Below are positions 47,401-58,154 of a stretch of 64,000 nt of DNA, one piece after another. The DNA comes from Ehretia macrophylla. Its lineage: Eukaryota > Streptophyta > Magnoliopsida > Boraginales > Ehretiaceae. Both the position numbers and the translations under genes were made by a program. The stretch's first letter is position 1; each line of letters opens with the position of its first letter. The stretch spans positions 13,725,001-13,789,000 of the forward strand of contig CM075777.1 of NCBI GenBank assembly GCA_037974665.1. Direction: 5' to 3'. The notes under the pieces are model-generated. The model made no database searches and was not told the origin of the DNA. It saw only the letters and a list, made by a program, of their open reading frames with translations.

Positions 47401-48424
47401 CTACTGATAAAGGTATAATTTCTTTTATGTTTGTGATTGAGACTAATCTTTCTATTAGTCACAATTATACTTCTTGGATTTTGGATTCTGGTGCTACAAC
47501 TCATGTTTGTGTTTTCATACAAAATCTAAATGACAGGGTTGCGCTTAAGAAGTGTGAAGTGATTTTGAAGGTTGGCAATGGTGCAAATGTTGCTTCCTTG
47601 GCTAAGGGTAGTATGGATGTATATATGCCTACTAGGCGAGTCTTGCATCTTGATGATGTTTTGTATGTATCAAGAGGTGTAAGGAATATAGTGTCTATTC
47701 CAAAGCTTGTCAATGAAGATTATAAAGTTTCCTTTGGTAACAATTGTTATAATATTTGTTATTGCAATGAATATGTTGGCAAGGCTACTTTATTAAATGG
47801 TCTTAATCATCTTGATGTCAATGAATGCATGCATATTACATCTACTTCAACTACTACTTCAAAAGAAAAACGTCCTTGAGATAACCAAACTAATCCAAAA
47901 CAATTATGGCATTTAAGACTTGGTCATATTAATGATAAAATATTAGCATGGATGGCTCAAAATGAACTTAATGGTTCATTGGGATTTGAACCTAACCTAC
48001 TTGCGAATCTTGTATTCTTGGAAAGATGACCAAATCACCTTTTATTGGACAAGGTGTAAGAGCTACAGAATTGTTAGGATTAATACATATTGATATATGT
48101 TGACCGTTTACAGAAATGGCACGAGGTGGTTACAACTACTTCATAACTTTTATTGATGATTATTCACGGTAGGGTTATGTATACTTGATGAATTATAAGT
48201 CTGAAGCTTTCGAAAAAGTTCAGAGAGTTTAAGACTGAAATAGAAAACCAATTGGGAAAAAGGATTAAAACCTTACGATCAGATCGTGAAGGTGAATACT
48301 TGAGTACTGAATTTCTTGATTATCTCAAAGAAGCTGGTATAACATCACAAACGACACCACTGACCACACCACAATTAAATGGGGTATCTGAAGGTAGAAA
48401 TCGTACATTAATGGATATGGTACG
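47401..48424 (+). pseudogene. pol: C1 Copia protease and integrase, truncated by E7
   Basis: Protease active site Asp-Ser-Gly-Ala-Thr-Thr-His at about 47485, one frame off the gag. The integrase zinc region is LWHLRLGH (about 47910), then the core with YFITFIDDYSR and Asp in LRSDREGEYLS (48270-48300) and the NGVSEGRNRTLMDMVR end. Protease before integrase with no RT in between is the Copia order. E7 interrupts after 48424; RT and RNase H are not in the window and would lie beyond E7. Stops and frameshifts lie near 48000, 48105 and 48170-48235. Confidence 0.87.
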
Positions 48425-50927
48425 TGTGATGCCCGAGAACTTTGCCGTACCTTTATTTATTATTGCATTAACTGTTTGTGCATTTTTATTGTACAACTAC
48501 ATGTTATTTCGTTGGCTACTATTCATTACATTTTTTAACTGCTTATTTTCTTTGAATTACTATTTTTCCTAGATTATATGACTTATTTTAGGAATGAGAA
48601 AAATGTTCATTTGAGCAATTTGCGTTAGGAGCTTTCGTTTAGAAAATGATTTAGCAGTTCGAGTGAATAATGTTACGTAATCTTTCAATATATTTGAGCT
48701 AGCTAATATTTTAGTTACACCATTAGACTATTTTAAGTTTGTTTGACTCATTTTAGTAGTCAACACAAGCACACAAACATAACATATATAACATCTACAC
48801 TTAATAATATATACACATAACAAAATAAGCTTAAAAACAATTTTGAAAATTACCCCTATATCCCCCCCCCCTCAATACCCGATGGACTGCAACAAGGGAA
48901 AGAAAGTTTTTGCTCTTCAAATCTTGCACTTCAAGCTCTCTCAAGCTAGGATTAAGTGTTTTCAAGAGTCCCCTACCTTCCCACGAGCTCCTACACGCTT
49001 TTGGTGAGGGATTTTGTATTCTTTTGTGTATATAAAGTTTGTATCAAAATGTTGAATTTCTAGATTTGTTGTTATTGGGTTATGATATGCTCAAACCTTG
49101 TTATATATGATGTATACATGTTGTAGAGACCACATTTATGCCATTGTTTCACTTTTTAATCGGTTAAATCCGTTCATTGATTTGTAGGGCATTAATAGTG
49201 ACGTTTTTCTAGGGTTTATGAAATTGTGCTTTACAACGTGAATCATTGATTCAATTAGGTGCCTTATATGTTAATAAAGATAGATTAATAGCCCTGTGAG
49301 ATTGAATTGCTCGAAACTTGGCTAAAACGTGAAATTTGTGACTTTTAGAAAGGGGTTTCGGGTGTAGTGTGAATCCGGGTTGGTTTGGCCTTGACATTTA
49401 ATGTTCTTAGGTTATATAGGTACTAAATATGCTTTGCTAAACCTCGATTGGGTTCCGATTAGGGAAAGTGTAGTACAACCTCATAAGTGGGTAATTGGGG
49501 CTTTTGTGCTAAACGCAAGTAATCGGGAAATTTTGAGGGTTCTAGGGGTGCCAAAAGGGATATTTAGAAGTATGGTATAGTTTTCCCATGAATTTGGAAT
49601 ATTTCCTCTAAATTTGGAATCAAACGACTTAGGATATAAAGGGGGAAAAGTGGAAAATCAACTATTGTGCTCTCATATGATCTTGCAAATGCTTATTAAG
49701 TGTTTAAATGTATTTTTAAGATGTTCATGAGCATTTGGTAAAGTTCCGTGTGAAATATGTTAATGACCCCTTTGTAATCATTTAGTTGTTTACATGCTAA
49801 TACCTATATTCTAATTTTTTTTTAGGGCAACCTACATTGTTGTCCATCCTAAGTGTTGTTGTTTTACAATGTTATTATATTGTCATCGGTTAATGTGCAT
49901 TGCATATTAGTTTCGCAACCATAGTGTCAGGGACAGATGTATTAGATATTGATTGGGTGTCAGCGGGCTTGCTAGTGGATATTCGATCTTCGTGCTCTAG
50001 TCCCTCACTCGCCTGGTCCAGAGATTGCTAAGGGGTGTTGGGTTGTAGGATTCTCGGGGTACATCTGGAGTACACCTACTCGAGTGATTGGGATTACGCT
50101 AGCACATTGATCGAGGTTCGTGGATTGAGGTTCGTGATTAAAGATCAAGTGAAGTCTGGAGTGTTAGGGTTAAAGTGTATTGTATCCTTTTTAATGTGTG
50201 GTTATTTGCATTTCAATTGTTCTTTAGTTGTTTCTAATACTTATTTGTATTAACTATTGCATTGCACGCCCCAGTAGACTTTATCCCTCACTGGACAATT
50301 GTGGTTGCTCATACCTCGCTAACATGTTTCAAGAGTTACTGAGGTTGAACCCAAGCTTGATTTAGTTGAGGGTGAGGAACAGGAGGTGCAGGCAGAGTAG
50401 TTGCCTTAGTTGTTGTGTGCTTTGTGCTTAAGGTGGCTGTGTTTCTTATTGTTTATATGAAGACTTTGCTTGTATTACTTTATGTTATATTTTGGAGCTT
50501 ATGTGCTCATGTATATATTTGTTCAGTTGTAAGTAGAATGTAGTAAGAGATATGTATCTATGGCATGTAATAACTAATATCCCAGCTTTTAGTTTGTTGC
50601 ATGCTTGGGTGTGAATGCAAAGGTTGAAGGGTTGGCTTTAACTCTTAAGTATGTTTAAATGATAACATAGAGTGGTATGATAAGCAGTCATATGTAAAGA
50701 TTCTAGGATTGTTGAAAGCATGCTTGTATACTTTTAAACTTCTTTATATTGCTCAAGGCTCGGATGGCCTTGAAGCTGGGTTTTAGTTAGAATTGAAGTT
50801 CTAGTTTGTGGTTGTAGTTTTATTGAATGTTTGCAGGTTTCCAGAATGTTTACGGTACAGATGAGACTCTGTCCATTTGTCGAGTCCAGTCTTAACCTTT
50901 GGCGTGGGGTGAGGTTGAGGCGTGATA
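48425..50927 (+). repeat. E7 5' LTR (2503 bp)
   Basis: Begins TGTGATGC and ends GAGGCGTGATA (a CGTGACA end with C to T), six bases before the primer site. It pairs with 55934 onward. A C-run is present near 48860. No gene-like frame is conserved between the two copies. Confidence 0.88.
49029..49037 (+). promoter_or_regulatory. E7 LTR TATA box candidate
   Basis: TATATAAAG, conserved as TATATAAGG at 56532 in the 3' LTR. About 0.6 kb from the LTR start. The position fits a U3 promoter, but other AT-rich sites exist. Confidence 0.45.
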
Positions 50928-50933
50928 TTTAGG

Positions 50934-50945
50934 TGGTATCAAAGC
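50934..50945 (+). other. E7 primer binding site (initiator Met-tRNA)
   Basis: TGGTATCAAAGC, one change from the perfect complement, preceded by the six-base spacer TTTAGG. The leader 50946-51302 is non-coding. Confidence 0.88.
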
Positions 50946-51302
50946 TTATATAATACATGAGCTGGGATAGGTTTCTTGGTGTGTAGGGTAGAGGTCTATT
51001 ATGTGAAAGTGTAATTGTATGAATAAGTGTTTCTTTTGATTGAATAAGTGAAAGATTGAATTAGTAAAGGACATGCTAGCATGAAAATGAGAATGTGAAA
51101 TGTGTTTTAAGAGTATTTGTATGGAAGTGAAAGTTTAGAATGGAAAGTATGACTAAATGTTTTATTTGTATCTTTTGTGTATAGAGTGCTTGTATGATCT
51201 TATATGTAATTTTAGGTAGATTTATTTGAACTTATCCTTATGTGATTTACTTGCGAGTTATATATATGCCTGTCATAATACTTTGCATTCTAGTTATTCA
51301 GA

Positions 51303-52500
51303 ATGGGGCCCTGTTGTTAGACCAGGAATCAAAATGCCAGGGAAGAAGAGGTAGATCAACAGACTCTCAATGTGCAATTAACTGCTGCAATAGGCCAGAT
51401 TGCACAAGTATTGCAGAGGCAGGGAGGATTTGTACCCGCAGGTAATCCGGGTCAGGGTCAAGGTGGAGTAGAAGGCGGTAGTGGTAACTACCTTGAGAAA
51501 TTCTTACATCGTGGTCCGTCTAGCTTCTTTGGAGAACCCGATGATATGTTGGCTGAGCAATGGCTGAATAAAGTGGAGAAAATTCTTACTGGCCTCGAGT
51601 ACAATGACGCGAGGAGTGTTGCTTGCGCTGAGTTTTTGCTTGAGGGAGATGCCGAGCAATAGTGGCATACAGTGAAATCTAGATGGGAGGCTGAGGCAGT
51701 ACCGCAAACTTGGGATGAGTTTGTCAGAGAGTTTCGTGAGAAATTCGATACAGAGACAACTATTGAGAGGCAAGAGCAGGAGTTTATCAATTTGAAACAA
51801 GGCAATACGACAGTTGATCAGTATGACACTGCTTTTACCCGCTTGTCCCGTTATGTGCTAACCTTAGTACACTTGAAGAGTAAGAGGATCCAGAAGTTTA
51901 TTATGGGGCTGAGGCCCGATATTTGGTTGAATCTGTCTACCCAGGATTTTCCTACTTACACTGCAACAATCATAATAGCTACTAGATATGAGAAACAGAA
52001 AGCAGATTTGTTTAGGGCGCCGAGTCAACCCTGTAAATGACCACATCAAACGCAGAGTCAAGGGTATCAGAGGCAGACTGTTTCAGTTGGCCAGAGTTAG
52101 CAGCCGAGGCAGACTTAGAGTTATACCAGGCCTACTCAGAATCAGGCACGACCAGTTTAGAGCTAGAATCAGGGGCAGTCTCGTCCAGTTGTGGCACGAT
52201 CTCAGCAGGGTAGTTCAACTACCTCTTTTTAAAGAGCTCCTATGGGAGTCACTGTTGCAAGACGTCACCAGCAGTGTAGCTTCTGTCAATACCAGGGCCA
52301 CACAGAGGAGAATTGTTGGAAGAGGCTGAACATGTGTACATGTTACGGGAGTGACCAACATAGGGTCAAGGATTGCTTGAAATTCAAGAACACCAAGGGT
52401 CAGACATTTGGAAAGGGTACTCAAACCTGGGCACCAGCTGCAACACCAGCACCAAGGGGACATGCCCGAGTATTTGCCTTAGACGCAAAGGAACTTCCTG
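51303..52500 (+). pseudogene. gag: E7 gag, broken
   Basis: The probable start is ATG at 51303, with a TAG a few codons later. The frame then continues with QLTAAIGQIAQVLQRQGG, capsid residues (EKFLHRGPSSFFGEPDD, FINLKQGNTTVDQYDTAF, FIMGLRPDI) and an intact zinc knuckle (Cys-Ser-Phe-Cys-...-His-...-Cys) at about 52270-52312. A TAG at 51660 replaces Trp in the relatives' EEWW context, and TGA at 52038 follows. All pieces are in one frame with the start of protease. Confidence 0.86.
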
Positions 52501-55500
52501 ATACGATTGTAGTTGTTGAAGGTACTTTTCTTCTCAATAATAAATCAGTCACAGTTTTAAATAATTCCAGGGCTACACACTCATTTATCACACCTATGTG
52601 CGCATAATCTTCTGCATTGAAAATTGATAAATTGCCTTATAAGATTGAGATAGGTTCACCTATAGGCACTAAGTTCTTAACTGAATTTGTGTGTAAAACC
52701 TATGAATTGTGTATTGGAAGTCGAATCCTTCCTATTGATTTGATTATCTTGCCTTTTAAGGACATTGAAATAATTCTGGGTATGGACTGGTTGAGTGAAT
52801 ATTATGCTTATCTAGATTGTAGAAGAAAAATTGTGAAACTAGAAATGCCTAATCAACCCGTAATTGAGATTGTCGATAGTCATAAGTCTACGGGTACTCG
52901 CATAATTTATTCTATTAAGGTGACTAAATGCTGAGTAAAGGTTGTGATGCTTATTTGGCCTATTTGATTAATCAACCTACGAATAAGCTAAAACTAAATG
53001 AGGTGCCAATTGTGAGTGAATTTCCAGGAGTGTTTCCTGAAGAGTTACCTGGGCTGCCACCTGATAGAGAGATAGAGTTTGTGATTGACTTATTGTCGGG
53101 GCCTAAACCTATCTCTAGGACTTCGTATAGAATGGTCCACCTGAATTGCAATAATTGACAGTTTAGTTGCTGGGTCTACTTGAGAAGGGATTTATTCAGC
53201 TGAGTTATTTGCCTTGGGGTGCACTAGTCTTATTTGTTAAAAAAGACGGATCTCTTCACTTGTGCATTGATTATCGGACCTCAATCAGGAGACTATCAAA
53301 AAAAATATTTGTTGCCTTTAATTGAGGAGTTATTTGATTAGTTGCAGGGTGCCAGGGTATTTTCTAAATTTGATCTAAGGCAAGGTTATTATCATTTGAG
53401 AATCAAGAAAGATGATATGCCTAAAACTGCTTTCAGAACTCGTTATAGCCATTATGAGTTTGTTGTTCTGCCGTTTGGCTTGACTAATGCTCCCGCCGCA
53501 TTTATGGATTTAATGCAGAGGGTATTCTGTCCGTATCTGGACCAATTCATGGTTATTTTTATTGATGATATTCTTGTGTACTCTAAATTTGAGACTGAGC
53601 ACGAACAACTTCTCAGGATTGTATTACAGACTCTTCAAAAGTATAAATTGTTTGCAAAATTCAGCAAATATGAGTTATGGTTAAGAAAAGTTGCTTTTCT
53701 CGGTCATATTATCTCGCATGATAGTATTTCTGTTGATCCAGCAAAGATTAAGGTTGTATTGGCATGAAAATTGCCTTAGACCATTACTGAAATCCGCAGT
53801 TTTTTGGGATTAGCAGGTTATTATAGAAGATTTGTCAAGGATTTCTCTAAAGTTGCTAGACCTTTGACTCAGCTTACTCAAAAGAAAACTATTTTTGATT
53901 GGAATGAGAAATGTGAGGCTAGCTTCCAGGAACTGAAGAAAAGGTTAACCATGGCTCTTATTCTTTCATTACCCAAGGGACCTGATAATCTGGTGATCTA
54001 TAGTGATGCGTCTAAGGAGGGTTTGGGCTGTGTATTGATGCAGAATGGAAAAGTTATTACATATGCCTCTAGAAAACTAAAACCTTATGAACTCAACTAT
54101 CCGACGCACGATCTTGAGCTTGCGGCTATTATCTTTGCACTAAAAAAATGGTGTCACTATCTCTGGGGTAACAAATTTGAGATCTTTACCGATCACAAGA
54201 GTCTAAAATATCTATTCTCGCAGAAAGAATTGAACATGCGGCAAAGGCATTGGTTGGAATTACTTGAGGATTATAATTGCACTATTAATTATCTTCCAGG
54301 TAAGGCCAATAGTGTTGCTGATGCTTTGAGCTGAAAGTGTACAGTTGCTAGCTTGATTATCAAAAACTGGGAATGCATGGAATAATTATGTTTATGGAAG
54401 TCCAAAACTTCAAATTCTGGTATTCAATTTGCAAGTTTGCAGATTCAATGTCTATTATTATCCAGGATTAGAGAAGCTCAGTAGATTGATCTAGAATTGC
54501 TGAAAATCCTAGAAAAGTCTAAAGGAGGAGAGTCGGACTTCAAACTTCATGATTATGTCATTCTCAAATTTAAGGGCAGAATATGTATTTCGAGTGAGCC
54601 AACTTTAAAGAAAGAAATACTTGCTGAGGCACACAATTCTAAGTATATTATCCATCCAGGTAGTACAAAAATTTATAGGGATTTGAAACAGAACTTCCAG
54701 TAGAATAATATGAAGAGGGAGATTGCTTATTATGTGGCTAGATGCTTGGCCTGCCAGAAAGTTAAAGTTGAGCATCAAAGACCCGCAGGGTTATTACAAC
54801 CATTGGCCATTCCTAACTAGAAATGGGACCACATGACTATGGATTTCGTGTCAGATTTGCCGAGATCTTTGAAGGGTAATAACTTAGTTTGCGTTGTTGT
54901 TGATAGATTGACCAAGACTTCTCACTTTATTGCCACAAAGAAAACTGATTCTCTTGACAAGCTAGCTGAATTATATGTTAAGAATATTATTAGACTTCAT
55001 GGGATTCCAAAAAGTATTGTGTCAGACAGAGATCCTAGATTCACATCTCAGTTCTGGCAGAAGATTCAAAAAGCTTTGAGCATAACGTTAAGCTTCAGTA
55101 CTTCTTACCACCCTCAGACGAATGGTCAATCTGAGAGAACTATCCTAATACTCGGGGATATATTACGAGTTTGTATTCTGGACTTTGGTAAGAGTTAGGA
55201 GAGATATTTTCCGCTTGCAGAATTCACCTATAACAATAGTTACCAAGCTACTATTGGTATGGCACCGTATGAGGCACTATATGGGCGTAAATGTAGATCT
55301 CTTTTATATTGGGATGAAGTTGGCGAAATGAAGACTATTGACCCTACTGTATTGCCTGAGATGAACAGAATGATTGATAATGTACAACTTATCAAGAATA
55401 AAATGCTTACAGCACAAAGTCGGCAAAAGATTTATGTAGATAGGTGCCTCCAAGATTTAGAGTTTACCGTGGGAGATCGGGTATTTTTGAAAATCTCTCC

Positions 55501-56137
55501 TCGAAAAGGTTTGATTTGACACGGTAAAGGGGGTAAACTCAGTCTGAGATATGTGGGACCGTTTGAAATCAATGAGAAAGTTGGTGCATTGGCGTACCGG
55601 CTAGCTTTACCTCATAGTTTAGGCAGAATTCATGATGTTTTCCATGTCTCTATGCTTCAGAAGTACCAGCAGGATCCTTCTCATGTTGTTGAGCGAGAGC
55701 CGCTAGAGATTAGTGAAACTTTGACTTATACAGAGAAACCTCTTCGGGTAGTAGATTGGAAAGTCCAGGAACTCAGAACTAAAAGCATCCCGATGGTTAA
55801 AGTTTTGTGGGATCATCACGGGTTAGAGGATACAACATGGGAGAAAGAGGATCAGATGCGAGATAGATATCCTAACTTGTTTGCCGAATCATGTAAGAAT
55901 TGTGTGGACGCAATTAGTTTAAAGGGGAGAAGGTGTGATGCACAACAACTTTGCCATACCTTTATTTACTGTTGCATTCACTGTTTGTGCATTTTTACTG
56001 TGCAACTACGTGTTATTTCTTTGGCTACTATTCATTACATTTTTCAACTGCTTATTTTCTTTGAATTACTATTTTTCCTAGATTATATGACTTATTTTAG
56101 GAATGAAAAAAATGTTCGTTTGAGCAATTTGCGTTAG
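52501..56137 (+). pseudogene. pol: E7 pol: protease, RT, RNase H, integrase, broken
   Basis: The protease active site reads Asn-Ser-Arg where relatives have Asp-Ser-Gly (about 52561), two G to A changes that abolish catalysis. A one-base shift at about 52925 separates protease from RT; paired small indels near 53280 disrupt the DYRGLNQ region. RT keeps Phe-Ile-Asp-Asp-Ile-Leu-Val-Tyr-Ser (about 53560). RNase H is at 53804-54334. Integrase shows Asp in MDFVSDLP, Asp in VSDRDPRF and Glu in NGQSERT, and ends with VKVLWDHHGLEDTTWE. From 52928 to 56137 one reading frame is kept apart from stops. The final stop is about 200 bases inside the 3' LTR. Confidence 0.88.
55921..55933 (+). other. E7 polypurine tract
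   Basis: AAAGGGGAGAAGG directly before the TGTGATGC start of the 3' LTR. The pol frame reads through it (Leu-Lys-Gly-Arg-Arg). Confidence 0.87.
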
Positions 56138-58046
56138 GAGCCTTCGTTTAGAAAATGATTTAGCGGTTCGAGTGAATAGTATGACGTAATCTTTCAATAT
56201 ATTTGAGCTAGCTAATATTTTAGTTGCACCATTAGACTATTTTAAGTTAGTTTGACTCATTTTACTAGTCAACACAAGCACAAACATAACATATATAACA
56301 TCTATACTTAATAATATACACACATAACAAAATAGGCATAAAAACAATTCTGAAAATTACCCCTATATCCCCCCCATACCCGATGGGCTGCAACAAGCGA
56401 AAGAAAAAAAAATTTGCTCTTCAAATCTTGTACTTCAAGTTCTCTCAAGCTAGGATTAAGTGTTTTCAAGAGTCCCCTACCTTCCTACAAGCTCCTACAC
56501 GCTTTTGGTGAGGATTTTGCATTCTTTTGTGTATATAAGGTTTGTATCAAAATGTTGAATTTCTAGATTTGTTGTTATTGGCTTATGATATGCTCAAATC
56601 TTGTTATATATGATGTATACATGTTGTAGAGACCACATTTATGCTATTGTTTCATTTTTTAATCGGTCAAATTTGTTCGTTGATTTGTAGGGCATAAATA
56701 GTGACGTTTTTCTAGGGTTTGTGAAATTATGCTTTACAACTTGAATCATTGATTCAATTAGGTGTCTTAGATGTTAATAAAGATAGATTAATAGCCCTGT
56801 GAGATTGAATTGCTTGAAACTTGGCTAAAACGTGAAATTGGTGACTTTTAGAAAGGGATTTCGAGTGTAGTGCAAATCCGGGTTGGTTTGGCCTTCACGT
56901 TTAGTGTTTTTAGGCTATATAGGTACTAAGTATGCTTTTCCAAACCTCGGTTGGGTTCCAGTTCGGGTATGTGTAGTACAACCTCATAAGGGGATAATTG
57001 GGGCTTTTCTGCTAAACGCGGGTAATCGAGCAATTTCGAGGGTCCTAAAGGTGCCATAAGGGATATTTAGAAGTATGGTATAGCTTCCCCGTGAATTTGG
57101 AATATTTCCTCTTAATTTGGAATCAAATGGCTTAGGATATAAATGGGGAAAAGTGGAAAATCAACTGTTATGCTCTCATATGATCTTGCAAATGCTTATT
57201 AAGTGTTTAAATGTATTTTTAAGATGTTCATGAGCATTTGGTAAAGTTCCGTGTGAAATATGTTAATGACCCCTTTGTAATCATTTAGTTGTCTACATGC
57301 TAATACCTATATTCTAATTGTTTTCGAGGGCAACCTATATTGTTGTCCCTCCTAAGTGTTGTTGTTTTACAATGTTATTATATTGTCATTGGTTAATATG
57401 CATTGCATAGTGGTTGCGCAACCATAGTGTCAGGGGCGGATGTATTGGATATCGACTAGGCGGCAGCGGGCTTGCCAGTGGATATTCGATCTCCGTTCTC
57501 TAATCCCTTACTCACCTAGTCCAGAGATTACCAGGGGGTGTGGGGTCATAAGATTCTCGGGGTACATTCGGAGTACACCTACTAGAGTGATTGGGATTAT
57601 GCCGGCACATTGATCGAGGTTCGTGGAATGAGGTTCATGATTGAAGATCAAGTGAAGTCTAGAGTGTTAGGGTTAAAGTGTATTGTATCCTTGTTAATGT
57701 GTGGTTATTTGCATTTCAATTGTTCTTTAGTTGTTTCCAATACTTATATGTATTAACTATTGCATTGTATGCCCCAGTAGACTTTATCCCTCACTAGGCA
57801 ATTGTGGTTGATTACACCTCGCTAACATGTTTCAGGAGGTACTAAGGTTGAACCCCAGCTTGATTTAGTTGAGGGTGGGTAACAGGAGGTGCAGGCAGAG
57901 CAGTTGCCTTAGTTGTTGTATGCTTTGTGCTTGAGGTAGCTGTGCTTCTTGCAGTTTATGTGAAGACTTTGCTTGTATTACTTTATGTCCCATTTTGGAG
58001 CTTATGTGTTCATGTATATATTTGTTCAGTTGTAAGTTGAATGTAG
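55934..58046 (+). repeat. E7 3' LTR, truncated by E8
   Basis: Matches the 5' LTR from TGTGATGC to GAATGTAG, where E8 begins; the remaining roughly 0.4 kb of the LTR (equivalent of 50540-50927) would lie beyond the right window edge. Confidence 0.88.
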
Positions 58047-58154
58047 TGTCACGCCCCAACTCGATCCCTCCTATAATCAGTCAGGACGCAACGGAATTTT
58101 GGCAGTATAACGACAGTAAATAGGATACCGAGGCTCTAAACCAACCTCAATAGA
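58047..58154 (-). repeat. Extra 108-bp LTR end beside E8
   Basis: This is the first 108 bases (plus-strand order) of an E1/E3-family LTR, starting TGTCACGCCCC. It is followed at 58155 by a second, complete LTR start with about four differences. It is either a tandem duplication or the edge of an older LTR into which E8 inserted. Confidence 0.85.

Larger units (their letters stand above)
48425..58046 (+). mobile_element. E7: Tekay-like Ty3-gypsy element on the plus strand
   Basis: 5' LTR 48425-50927, initiator Met primer site, leader, gag, pol, polypurine tract, 3' LTR from 55934, cut at 58046 by E8. It was inserted in the Copia integrase after GTACG. Proteins match E1 closely in RT, RNase H and integrase, but LTRs and gag N-terminus differ, so it is a separate subfamily. 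The two LTRs differ at several percent of positions, and coding is broken throughout. Confidence 0.92.

Noticed and set aside
50035-50253. A 72-codon plus-strand frame in the E7 5' LTR
   Set aside because: The corresponding region of the 3' LTR (about 57530-57760) has stops and indels, and the product resembles nothing known.
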